The notes under the pieces: model-generated
The model's input: the letters and a program-made list of their open reading frames with translations, nothing else
Database searches by the model: none
Told to the model about the DNA's origin: nothing
Assembly (NCBI GenBank): GCA_051004015.1
Contig: JBPCKT010000010.1
Coordinates: forward strand, 17,629-81,628
Direction of reading: 5' to 3'
Source of the DNA: SXOA01 sp051004015
GTDB taxonomy: Bacteria; Planctomycetota; Planctomycetia; Pirellulales; Pirellulaceae
Length of the DNA stretch: 64,000 nucleotides
Translations under genes and position numbers: made by a program
In this document: positions 1 to 7,788 of the stretch, piece by piece
How positions within the stretch are numbered: position 1 is the first letter of the stretch
Layout of the letters: each line of letters opens with the position of its first letter

Positions 1-955
1 TCAGCTCGCACTTCAGGTTCAGCATTTTCCCCAGCACGTCGGCCAACTGCTGCGTGGCTTCACCGCCCCCCAACACCACTCGGGACAGTGGCTGGCCGCG
101 GAAGGTGACGCTGTGATAGCGGATGCACAGCGCGAGTTCGCTCCCCAAACGCTCGATCACGCCGCGGGTTGCTTCGCTCACGCTCCGCATCACTTCCGGG
201 TCCTGCAAATCGGTTCGCCGGTCGCCGCTGTGCCGGCGGAGATCCGCGGCTTCTTTGGCCTCCATCCGCAAATGACGGGCGACGGCAGTATCGAGGTGTG
301 CGCCGCCAATGTCGATGTACTTCACAAACAGGATCTCGATCCCTTGCGTGATGACGACGGCCGTCCGTTGATGCCCTATGTGAATGACCAGCGCCCGCCC
401 GTTGAAGTCCTCTTGCCGCCGAAATTGTGCCGCATAGCTGCGGACGAGTGCCGCCGGTTCGACGTCCACGGCCAGCGGGTTGAGATGGCCCTTAGCAGCC
501 AGGTCCAATGACTTTTGCAGGACGGGACGGTGGCAGGCAAAGACGATGACTTCCCGCAGGACCGCATCCCCCTGCCGCACGTCAGCCGCCTCGATATAAC
601 GAATCTCCGCCTCTTCGACGGCAAAGGGAACGCGGCCAGCCGCTTCCTGGGCAACGTGGCGGTCGAGTTCCGCTCCTTCCGACTTGGGAACGCGGATGTT
701 CTGCAGCACCAGTTCTTTGTCCCCCAAACAGAGCACGACATCCCGGCCCACGAACTTCCGTTCGGTGAGCCCCCGCTGGATGGTTTCGGCGACGTGCTCG
801 GCGTGTTGTTCCGGCGAAGTCGCGGCCGGGAACTCCCAGCGGCCCGCGGCAATCAGGTCCTCGCGGTTGGCGGAGAATTGCACCATCTTCACGGACCGGG
901 AGCCCAAATCGATTCCGATCGGACCGGCGCGGCGCAGATTGAAGAACGGGAGCAT
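1..955 (-). CDS. pilM: PilM-like type IV pilus assembly ATPase (partial, 3' end off window)
   Basis: Actin-fold ATPase of the PilM/FtsA class, which in type IV pilus systems sits on the cytoplasmic face of the inner membrane and binds PilN. The reverse strand reads without a stop from an ATG at 955 to the window edge, 318 codons. Near the N-terminus GIDLGSRSVKMVQFS is the phosphate-1 loop typical of the fold, and near the visible end VVLGGGEATQQ is the second nucleotide-binding segment. The coding start lies 11 bp after the stop of the upstream pseudopilin gene, so it looks like a distal gene of the same operon. PilN/PilO-type genes would be expected just beyond position 1. A second PilM-domain protein is encoded at 53668-56133. 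Confidence 0.85.
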   Translation of the reverse strand, partial: MLPFFNLRRAGPIGIDLGSRSVKMVQFSANREDLIAAGRWEFPAATSPEQHAEHVAETIQRGLTERKFVGRDVVLCLGDKELVLQNIRVPKSEGAELDRHVAQEAAGRVPFAVEEAEIRYIEAADVRQGDAVLREVIVFACHRPVLQKSLDLAAKGHLNPLAVDVEPAALVRSYAAQFRRQEDFNGRALVIHIGHQRTAVVITQGIEILFVKYIDIGGAHLDTAVARHLRMEAKEAADLRRHSGDRRTDLQDPEVMRSVSEATRGVIERLGSELALCIRYHSVTFRGQPLSRVVLGGGEATQQLADVLGKMLNLKCEL

Positions 956-966
956 TGCTAGGGCGA

Positions 967-1599
967 TTACGGGGTGATTCCGGATGGAGTGGCGGCTTGC
1001 ACGTCTCCCACATCGACAATGCCCGTGGTGGCATTGACCGTGATGGGGATGTATATCTTTGTCCCCGCGGCGTTGCTGACGAGCCAGACGAGAGTTGCTT
1101 CGGAGCGGGTAGTGCCCCCCAGCGGCCCGAATTCCAGGTTGCTCACGTCGCTAGGGGACACCGGGTTTTTCTGAACTGCGGCGAGCTTCACGGAGCCAGC
1201 CAGCATGGGCAGCTTGGAGAGGTCTGCCATCTGATTCTTTTGATTGTTGGAAAACGTATGAAACGGCGAAGGGGGCAGCTTATCCAGGGCGGTGACGGAG
1301 CCCGCGTGCTTCATGACGTAGTTATTGGCCGCGATGTCGAAGGTAATGTGGTAGTTGGAATTATTGGCCACCGCCAGGCCGCGAGCGTACTCAATATCCC
1401 CCGCGACGCTGTCCGCCGCCATTTGCAGTTGCTGAGGGACGTTGCTCGAAAGGTAGGGAGAAGCGACGGCGATCAGGATGCCGAGAATGGCGACCACAAT
1501 CAGCAGCTCGATCAAGGAAAAAGCGCGGCGGCAGCGGCTCGCCAGCCGTGGGGCGGGCGGGTAGCAGGCAGTCTCACTTTTTGGCCTGGTCGCGTCCAT
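967..1599 (-). CDS. GspH/FimT-like minor pseudopilin
   Basis: Prepilin-like protein of 210 aa. After a 28-residue leader rich in basic residues comes the type IV prepilin signature RRAFSLIELLIVVAILG, in which cleavage would precede F and a Glu sits at +5. The hydrophobic helix is followed by a globular part consistent with GspH/FimT minor pseudopilins (AADSVAGDIEYARGLAVANN resembles the FimT post-helix segment). I chose the ATG at 1599 over a TTG at 1611. The start overlaps the preceding small gene by 26 bp, indicating translational coupling. It belongs to the minus-strand pseudopilin operon. Family assignment is by motif only. Confidence 0.8.
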   Translation of the reverse strand: MDATRPKSETACYPPAPRLASRCRRAFSLIELLIVVAILGILIAVASPYLSSNVPQQLQMAADSVAGDIEYARGLAVANNSNYHITFDIAANNYVMKHAGSVTALDKLPPSPFHTFSNNQKNQMADLSKLPMLAGSVKLAAVQKNPVSPSDVSNLEFGPLGGTTRSEATLVWLVSNAAGTKIYIPITVNATTGIVDVGDVQAATPSGITP

Positions 1600-1819
1600 G
1601 AGGTCCGGCAATCGCTTCCTTCAGGAGCAGGTTCTGCTCCTTGATCAGTTCTTTGATTTCCCGCAGCTCGCGGACCATTTCCGCCCGCTGCACGGCTGCA
1701 TCCTCAAACGGCGGCTTTCCCGGAGGGGCCGCGGATGAGAGGCTGTAGAAACCTAGCACGCAAAGCAGTGCCGCACCTGCGGCGCAGGCCAAGATGGACC
1801 GAATAGAGAGGGAATGCAT
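1574..1819 (-). CDS. Small exported protein with predicted coiled coil
   Basis: 81-aa protein of unknown function. It begins at ATG 1819 with a good Shine-Dalgarno (AGGAG about 9 nt upstream). Residues ~8-30 are a hydrophobic signal or anchor helix (ILACAAGAALLCVLGFYSL) ending at a SSAAP segment, and the rest is charged and heptad-like (REIKELIKEQNLLLKEAI), suggesting a short coiled coil outside the membrane. It lies inside the pseudopilin operon between the PilX-like gene and the FimT-like gene and overlaps the latter by 26 bp. A structural or assembly role in the pilus/secretion machine is only an inference from position. Confidence 0.65.
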   Translation of the reverse strand: MHSLSIRSILACAAGAALLCVLGFYSLSSAAPPGKPPFEDAAVQRAEMVRELREIKELIKEQNLLLKEAIAGPHGRDQAKK

Positions 1820-1942
1820 GTTAGGAGTCTCCTGCTGTCTGTAGCGGTTGCGGACGAAGTCCCACCAACCGGGCGGGATCATAACCGACGACAACCGGCT
1901 AGGAAAGTCGGATTTCCGGCTGCGGATAGCCCGGTCCGTATG

Positions 1943-3502
1943 CTACGAGCCGTCCTTCCAAGAGACGATGTTCCAGCGAAGGCCATCGTCCCCCGCTGCT
2001 TTCGTGTAGATAGGCTGGCTCCAGTCGGGCCAATGGTAAGTGACACTGGTTGGAGGCTGGAACTTGAATTGAGGCGGCGCACGCAGATCGAAGGTGGAAG
2101 CGTCCATCCAATCGGGATAGTACTTAATGTTGATGGGACTTTGAGCTGTAAATAGGGTATGCTGCAGCACCCAATCGACCTGTGAAACGGCGGTCCACTC
2201 AGTCCGCGCAGCGATGTCAAGGTCCTCCGTAAAGAGCCTGCCCTGCAAGTTGAACGCGGTGTTCTGACTGCCGGCGTCAATCACAAAATTCGTCCAGTTC
2301 ACGACGAGTCCGCGGACGAGAGAGTTGCTGTTGTTCTTGATCACCACGTCATTGCGGATCATCGACGCTGGCAGTTGATACACGGTGCTGCTGCCGCTGA
2401 GGGCCGGCAGGTTAAGGCCATTGACTTCGACGTCTGTTCCGTCCAGGCGGAATTCATCGCTGGACCCGTCCGAGAATAGGACGCCGGTGAATTTCGTGCC
2501 GGACTTCAGGCTCACGGTCCCCCCCGCCTTGTAAATGCCCAGCGGGTTGGTGGTCGTGCTGGCCCCAATGGTTTGCCCGGTTGGCGTGGAACCGTAAGTG
2601 CTTACTATGCTCGGCACGGTATAGGCCGGGCCCCCCGCGTAGAGCTTGTAAGTGGCGGGAGCATTGGTGTAGGTCACTGGTGCTGAACTAAGCGTCCCCG
2701 TCCAGTTGACGTTGACTCCCAACTTCTTGACGTCAGCTTCGGTATTCGAATCCTGCCTTCCGGTGCTCAGAGTTACGTCGCTGGTGAAGTGCCGATAATC
2801 GACCCCTGTTTGGACATACTTGATCTTTAGGTCATTGACGTAAGCCGCGCGGGAGCTGGAGTTGATATCCGAGGGGTCTATGGACAGCGTTTGAAACTTC
2901 ATCTTTCCCAGGAAGCAAGTTGCTCCTTGAAACTGGATCGGGGCGTCCACATTCTCTGTCCAGACGGTCGCCGACGAATTCCATTGGTAGCAGGTAAAGC
3001 CGTTCATGGAACTCCACAGGGTGGGCGTGGCGGTGGTATTCAGCGCTCGCCTAACCAATTGCAGGACGGCCGTCATGGTGTAGGTGGTGGGGAGCGAGGT
3101 ATCTCCGTTGCTCCAGGCAGTGCCGATGGACGTGACAGTTACACGGAAGGGATACTCCCCGTAGTTCGCACCGCCTGGCAGTAGGGACGCATCGCCGGCA
3201 GTGAAACTGACGCTATACGAGGACTGGCTGTCGACGTTGCCGGTGAGCGTGGCGCCGACGCCATCCCACGAGTCCGTGCTCATTTTGCGAATGGCCTGAT
3301 TCAGGCCGGCTTCGGCGGCCTGCCGGGCCAGGGCATTGGTTTGCGCATTTGTTTGCAGGAGCGTCGTCTGCACCTGGGAACGCATCAGCGAGTAGCTGAC
3401 GGCGATGGTAATGGCGAGCATGCCCAGAATCAGGATCAGGGCCATTCCACGGCGGGGCGAGCGATTGACTTTTTTCGTCCTGCGACAGGATTGCATTGTC
3501 AT
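1943..3502 (-). CDS. PilX-like pilus assembly / pseudopilin protein
   Basis: 519-aa protein starting at ATG 3502, 17 bp after the stop of the upstream pseudopilin gene. The N-terminus has a basic stretch followed by RGMALILILGMLAITIAVSY, the class of the PilX N-terminal domain: a hydrophobic helix preceded by RG rather than by a GFxLxE signature. After the helix comes an Ala/Gln-rich segment (NALARQAAEAGLNQAIRKM), as in PilX/GspK-like proteins. The remaining ~400 residues are Ser/Thr/Gly-rich and probably beta-structured, which suits an exported minor pilus component. It is much larger than a typical PilX (~200 aa), a difference often seen in planctomycete pseudopilin clusters. Exact role unknown. 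Confidence 0.7.
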   Translation of the reverse strand: MTMQSCRRTKKVNRSPRRGMALILILGMLAITIAVSYSLMRSQVQTTLLQTNAQTNALARQAAEAGLNQAIRKMSTDSWDGVGATLTGNVDSQSSYSVSFTAGDASLLPGGANYGEYPFRVTVTSIGTAWSNGDTSLPTTYTMTAVLQLVRRALNTTATPTLWSSMNGFTCYQWNSSATVWTENVDAPIQFQGATCFLGKMKFQTLSIDPSDINSSSRAAYVNDLKIKYVQTGVDYRHFTSDVTLSTGRQDSNTEADVKKLGVNVNWTGTLSSAPVTYTNAPATYKLYAGGPAYTVPSIVSTYGSTPTGQTIGASTTTNPLGIYKAGGTVSLKSGTKFTGVLFSDGSSDEFRLDGTDVEVNGLNLPALSGSSTVYQLPASMIRNDVVIKNNSNSLVRGLVVNWTNFVIDAGSQNTAFNLQGRLFTEDLDIAARTEWTAVSQVDWVLQHTLFTAQSPINIKYYPDWMDASTFDLRAPPQFKFQPPTSVTYHWPDWSQPIYTKAAGDDGLRWNIVSWKDGS

Positions 3503-3519
3503 TCCCCGGAGCCCCTTTC

Positions 3520-4317
3520 CTACTTCGCAAGCTGATAGACTTTCGTCGCCGATCCGAAAAACGGAATAGCCGGCTTCTCGCCCGCATCGTCGGCAATCAT
3601 CTGGAGCTCGGTCAGGCAACTGACGCGGCGGTTGCCGGTGCTGGTGCCGTACTGGTCCAGTGGCCAGTCGATATTGGCCCAGGTCCGCGTGCTCGCCTTA
3701 TACTCCGACCATTGCGTGGCGGTGGGGCTCATGATGATCCGGAAGCGGATCTTGCCGCGGGACGCGGAGACCGCCAGCCGATCCGAAATCACCGTCTTGG
3801 TGCTATTGGCAGCAAGCATCGCATCGACCACGGTATTCAGGGCCGTCGAGGTAGTACTGGTGAGAACCGTGGTATCGGTCGTGGTGATTTCCAGCAACTC
3901 CGTGGGTTTGCTGGGGTTGTAGGTATAGACAATCAGGTCGCTCCGCTTGGGATACTCCGTGGCGCCGGCGGCCACTCCGTCCGACTTCCAAATCAGCAGA
4001 CGGTCCGGGTAGGAGTCGGAACCCACGATTGTCGAGGCAACCATGCAGCCCGGAAAGCTCTCGCTGGCCTTGCAGTTGATCACGTTGCGACGGATGCGTT
4101 CGAGCGCGACGCGGGCATGTTGGGCCGCTTCGTTTTGGCCGCGGCAGTAGTCGTTGGCATTGCTTACGCTATAGGATAGCGTTCCCATTGCGCCGGCCAG
4201 GAGCGTGAGGATGGCCGTGGCGCAGAGCAATTCCGCCAGAGTGAAACCGCGGCGGCGGCACTTGTCAGAAAGACACCGGTCGGAAAAGTGTTTACGTGGG
4301 AGGCGGGATGTAGGCAT
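3520..4317 (-). CDS. PilW/GspJ-like minor pseudopilin
   Basis: 265-aa prepilin-like protein. The ATG at 4317 is preferred because AAGGAAGG lies 7 nt upstream; an ATG at 4356 is possible but lies deeper in the upstream gene. The leader is basic and the signature RRRGFTLAELLCATAILTLL marks the cleavage site (G/F) with Glu at +5, as in GspJ/PilW. The globular part carries ALERIRRNVINCKASESFPG, resembling the segment after the helix in GspJ/PilW proteins. Its start overlaps the end of the GspI/PilV-like gene by 26 bp. Confidence 0.8.
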   Translation of the reverse strand: MPTSRLPRKHFSDRCLSDKCRRRGFTLAELLCATAILTLLAGAMGTLSYSVSNANDYCRGQNEAAQHARVALERIRRNVINCKASESFPGCMVASTIVGSDSYPDRLLIWKSDGVAAGATEYPKRSDLIVYTYNPSKPTELLEITTTDTTVLTSTTSTALNTVVDAMLAANSTKTVISDRLAVSASRGKIRFRIIMSPTATQWSEYKASTRTWANIDWPLDQYGTSTGNRRVSCLTELQMIADDAGEKPAIPFFGSATKVYQLAK

Positions 4318-4906
4318 AAACGCGCCTTCCTTTCGCCAAGGTTCGGTACGTTCCATCAGGGTCTTGATACTCCACGGTTACTTCCGCGCACTTGTACCCG
4401 CTCGTTGTTGCCAGGACTCCGCCCGCTGCTAGCGGCGGATTATCCAGGCGCAGGGACAGGTCCGTAGAGCTGACATAATAACTGTCCACCCGCAGCCGCC
4501 ACTTGGCGAAGAAGCCACTGTCGACGCGAAAATTCGCGTGCCGAGTGCCGCCTGCGTCGTTTCCTGTGCCTAGTGTTTGTCCGTAGACGTTGGTAATGGG
4601 TTGCGCGCTGAAGCCATTGAAATCGTCGGAATCGTCAAAAAGGAGCCGCGTCGTTTCGTCCGCCTCTTTCGCGAGCTTATTCTGATTGTAGGCCGAGCCG
4701 GCTTCCATATAGCGCTTGCTCATGATCTCGTCGAGCACCTGCTCGCAAATGCCTTGTGCGATGGCCTGCTTCGCGGCATCATCGGTGGCGTCCAGCGAGG
4801 TCTGCGCGGCCAGGAGCAGAACGGAGCCGGCCAGCGCCATGATGCTGATGGCGACCAGGGCCTCAATCAGCGTAAAGCCGGTGCGTGTGCGCAAGCGAAG
4901 GCGCAT
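4292..4906 (-). CDS. PilV/GspI-like minor pseudopilin, first gene of the operon
   Basis: 204-aa prepilin-like protein. The signature TGFTLIEALVAISIMAL is a canonical GspI/PilV cleavage site and helix, reached after only nine residues (MRLRLRTRT), the short basic leader expected for a pseudopilin. The segment after the helix (AAKQAIAQGICEQVLDEIM) fits the GspI/PilV family. It is the promoter-proximal gene of the minus-strand cluster 4906-1, and a strong hairpin lies upstream at 4960-5006. I see no convincing Shine-Dalgarno before ATG 4906, so the start rests on the leader length. Confidence 0.8.
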   Translation of the reverse strand: MRLRLRTRTGFTLIEALVAISIMALAGSVLLLAAQTSLDATDDAAKQAIAQGICEQVLDEIMSKRYMEAGSAYNQNKLAKEADETTRLLFDDSDDFNGFSAQPITNVYGQTLGTGNDAGGTRHANFRVDSGFFAKWRLRVDSYYVSSTDLSLRLDNPPLAAGGVLATTSGYKCAEVTVEYQDPDGTYRTLAKGRRVYAYIPPPT

Positions 4907-4959
4907 GGATGGAAGGCCGGGCTTCTACGGCTGGCCCCTAATTCATGAAGGAATAAAAG

Positions 4960-5006
4960 GGGCACGGCGAGGTCCCCTCTAGCTCCTAGCTATCCCCGCC
5001 GTGCCC
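4960..5006 (-). promoter_or_regulatory. Branched hairpin upstream of the pseudopilin operon (leader or attenuator candidate)
   Basis: GGGCACGGCG (4960-4969) pairs perfectly with CGCCGTGCCC (4997-5006). Inside the stem two smaller hairpins can form: GAGG/CCTC around a TCC loop (4969-4979) and TAGCT/AGCTA around CCT (4980-4992). Read on the minus strand, the stem is followed by CCTTTTATTCC and lies 53 nt before the first pseudopilin start. It could be an attenuator, a terminator for read-through, or a DNA-level repeat. Confidence 0.4.
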
Positions 5007-5471
5007 AAGAACCAACGCCCCTCCCCGAGGCGCGGTTGCACTGAAACCTAGTTCGCTGGGCGAGGTTGTCAAATGCCTCGATTGCTGGCCCGACCTGCAA
5101 ACGAGGAGACTGTGCGGTTATTGGGTCTTTCTGGACAGTTCAACTCCCTATTTTCAAGGGAAAGGAAGGACCGTCAGAAGGCCTGGACGAAGACGAAAAA
5201 TCGTCGTTTCCTTTCCGACGAGTTTAGGCGGAAGGCCCTGCAAGTGCTCCTGGTTGGCCATTCCATGCACTCGGTGGCGGAACGCTAAAGTCCCTGAAAA
5301 TGAAGTCTGTAAACATGAATAACGCAGTCGATTCAGGGGGGGTAATTGGAGTCGGTGGTTTGGCTTTAGTTGACCTTCCCTGGTTTACCCGGTTTTGGTA
5401 TTCCCCCGCTGTTTGGGCCGCCGTGTATGGCCAAGATCAAGGGATGGAATTTCCAAACTGCCAGGTGTCCT
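5007..5471. other. Intergenic region between divergent genes
   Basis: 465 bp between the pseudopilin operon hairpin and the DUF11 protein. I see no convincing gene. A short plus-strand open frame (5073-5288) lacks recognisable motifs and a Shine-Dalgarno. Promoters of the two divergent units must lie here, but no clear -35/-10 pair can be called. Confidence 0.5.
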
Positions 5472-7718
5472 ATGTCGAAATTCTTGGATCTTCTGAAGCG
5501 AACGCAAGCCCTCGGCAAGCAGGTCAATCTGCGGCTGGCGATTGTGGCCGTGGTGCTCGGCGTCGGAGGCTTTGCCGTCTATAAGGGTGTACAGCAACTA
5601 GGGCCCACCAAGCCGACGCCCAAGAAGGTCGTGAAGAACGGTGAGGAGAGCTCGCCGGGAACACCGGAAGCGGGCGCGCCGGAGGCCGGCGCTTCGGGCA
5701 ATGTGGAAGGGCAACTGATCAGCGCCGAAGCGCCGCTGTATGGAGGCGGAGCTGTTACGGAAGAAAAGGCCGCCGCTCCATACGGGGCAGATACCGAGAC
5801 CTCCACCAGCGCCGCGGTCTATGGCACTGGCGAGAATCCCGCCGAGCAAATCGTCCAGGAAATCCCTGCCGCAGAGCGTCGCAGCGCGTCCAATCGGCTG
5901 CGTCCGCCGACGCGGCCTGGTGGGGGAGGCGCCTATGCCTTGACCGATGAAAACCAGGAAGCCGAACAGCCCCTCGAAGGCCAAGAGTCTTCCCCCGCTG
6001 CCGAAGGCACTCTCGTTCAAGAAGTGCCCTCCAGCGAGATTCCTGAAACGGCCGAACAGCCGGCCGCACATGCTCCCTTACCGAGCACTCGTCCCCCGGG
6101 GAGAATCGGCGCCGTACGTTCCAATCCGCTTCCCTCAAGTCGTCCCTTCTCCGGCGCGAGCGCCAATGCCGAAGCCGCTGAGCCGGAAATCACAGCCGAC
6201 CTGCAGCCGGTCCGTTCGAATCCCAATGGTCCGAAGGGTGGCATCGCTTCATCCACCACTCGGGATCGCGGCAGCCGCCATGTCGCCGCGCCGGTCTCAC
6301 ATGCCCTGGCCGCGACCAATGGCGTTCCTGGCGAACGGCAACTCGAGGGAATGCAGGCTCCGTCCGTCGCGCTGGAGAAATTGGCTCCGGCCGAAGTCCA
6401 AGTCGGCAAGCTCGCCACGTTTGAGACTCGGGTCCGCAACGTCGGCCAGATTGCCGCCCATGAAGTGATCGTCACTGATCATGTTCCCCGCGGCACGCGG
6501 CTGGAAGCGACGACACCGCAAGCGACTGAAGCGGCGGACGGTACGCTCACTTGGAATCTGGGGACCATGCAGCCAGGCGATGAGATTGCCATCTCCCTGC
6601 AAGTCACGCCGGAAGAAGAAGGGGAAATCGGCAGCGTTGCCCAGGTCGGCTTTGCGGGGAAAGCGACGGCCCGCACCATCTCCACGCGGCCGCTGCTCAA
6701 GATTGAACACACCGCTCCCAAGCAAGTGATGATTGGCCAGGAAGTGCGGCTGGGCGTGACCATCACCAACCCTGGCAGCGGCGCGGCGACCGGCGTGATT
6801 GTGGAAGAGGACGTGCCGGACGGACTGTCGCATGTCGCGGGAAACGAACTGGAATTTGAGATTGGCGTGCTTCGCCCCGGCGAAACCCGCGAACTGGAGC
6901 TCAGTCTGAAAGCCGAGAAGCCCGGCGTGCTGGAGAACACGATCCTCGTCCGCGGTGAAGGGAATCTCACCAGCCAGCACCGGGTGCAAATTGAAGTCAT
7001 CTCGCCGCAGCTTCAGGTTGGCGTGAGTGGGCCGAAGAAGCGGTATCTCGACCAACGCCCAGCGACTTACACCGTAACCGTCGCGAATCCCGGCACCGCA
7101 GCCGCCCGCGACGTGCAGATCATCGCGTATCTGCCGAAAGGGATGAAGTACGTCTCCTCGGATTCCGAAGGTCAGTACGATGCCGGCCAGAACGCCATCC
7201 TTTGGGGGCTCGAGGAGCTTCCCTCGGCCAAGAGCGGCAACGTGAAGTTCGTGGCGACCCCGGTCGAGACCGGCGAGCAGAAGATTCGCGTCGAAGGGAA
7301 AGCCGACCTTGGCCTCTCGGTCGCCAGCGAGCAATCGGTGCAAGTCGATGCAATCTCCGAGCTGGTCTTCAGCATCTCGGACTTGAACGACCCAATTGAG
7401 GTCGACACTGACACGATCTATGAAGTCCGCGTCTCCAACAAGGGCTCGAAGCCGGCCACAAACGTCCTCCTGGCTGCTGCGCTTCCCAAAGAAATCAAGC
7501 TCGTCAGTGGCGAAGGGCCTTCCCGCGCGACCACGAGTGGCCAGCAGATTGGCTTCGCGCCCGTCGGCCGCATCAGCCCCGGCGAGGAAGTCATCTTCCG
7601 CATTCACGCCCATGGACTTCTCGCAGGGGACCACCTGATTCGCGTCCAGCTCAGCAGCGATGAGTCCACGACGCCGGTGACGAAAGAAGAGAGCACGCAG
7701 GTGTACGTGGATCGATAG
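5472..7718 (+). CDS. Membrane-anchored DUF11-repeat (CARDB-like) protein
   Basis: About 748-aa surface or periplasmic protein. The ATG at 5472 gives a short basic N-terminus and then one TM helix (VNLRLAIVAVVLGVGGFAVYKGVQ). An ATG at 5427 and a TTG at 5370 are alternatives, adding residues that do not look conserved. Residues ~45-300 are Pro/Ala/Glu-rich and probably disordered. The rest consists of about four beta-sandwich repeats of the DUF11/CARDB type, each with a pattern like VRNVGQIAAHEVIVTDHVP followed by a LxPGE turn. Such repeats occur in bacterial surface adhesins and structural proteins, and no enzymatic motif is visible. It is monocistronic, with a hairpin 28 bp after the stop. 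Confidence 0.8.
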   Translation: MSKFLDLLKRTQALGKQVNLRLAIVAVVLGVGGFAVYKGVQQLGPTKPTPKKVVKNGEESSPGTPEAGAPEAGASGNVEGQLISAEAPLYGGGAVTEEKAAAPYGADTETSTSAAVYGTGENPAEQIVQEIPAAERRSASNRLRPPTRPGGGGAYALTDENQEAEQPLEGQESSPAAEGTLVQEVPSSEIPETAEQPAAHAPLPSTRPPGRIGAVRSNPLPSSRPFSGASANAEAAEPEITADLQPVRSNPNGPKGGIASSTTRDRGSRHVAAPVSHALAATNGVPGERQLEGMQAPSVALEKLAPAEVQVGKLATFETRVRNVGQIAAHEVIVTDHVPRGTRLEATTPQATEAADGTLTWNLGTMQPGDEIAISLQVTPEEEGEIGSVAQVGFAGKATARTISTRPLLKIEHTAPKQVMIGQEVRLGVTITNPGSGAATGVIVEEDVPDGLSHVAGNELEFEIGVLRPGETRELELSLKAEKPGVLENTILVRGEGNLTSQHRVQIEVISPQLQVGVSGPKKRYLDQRPATYTVTVANPGTAAARDVQIIAYLPKGMKYVSSDSEGQYDAGQNAILWGLEELPSAKSGNVKFVATPVETGEQKIRVEGKADLGLSVASEQSVQVDAISELVFSISDLNDPIEVDTDTIYEVRVSNKGSKPATNVLLAAALPKEIKLVSGEGPSRATTSGQQIGFAPVGRISPGEEVIFRIHAHGLLAGDHLIRVQLSSDESTTPVTKEESTQVYVDR

Positions 7719-7745
7719 AAAGTACTCCTCACTCTCCGCGTGAGG

Positions 7746-7780
7746 AATCATCTCGCGGAGCGAGATGATTTCCTTTCTTG
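7746..7780 (+). terminator. Hairpin terminator between convergent genes
   Basis: Eleven-bp perfect stem AATCATCTCGC/GCGAGATGATT with a GGA triloop (7746-7770), followed by the T-rich TTCCTTTCTT. It lies 28 bp after the DUF11 gene stop and just before the stop of the opposing M50 gene, so it could serve both directions. The triloop type recurs in other repeats in this window. Confidence 0.65.
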
Positions 7781-7788
7781 AGTCCGCC

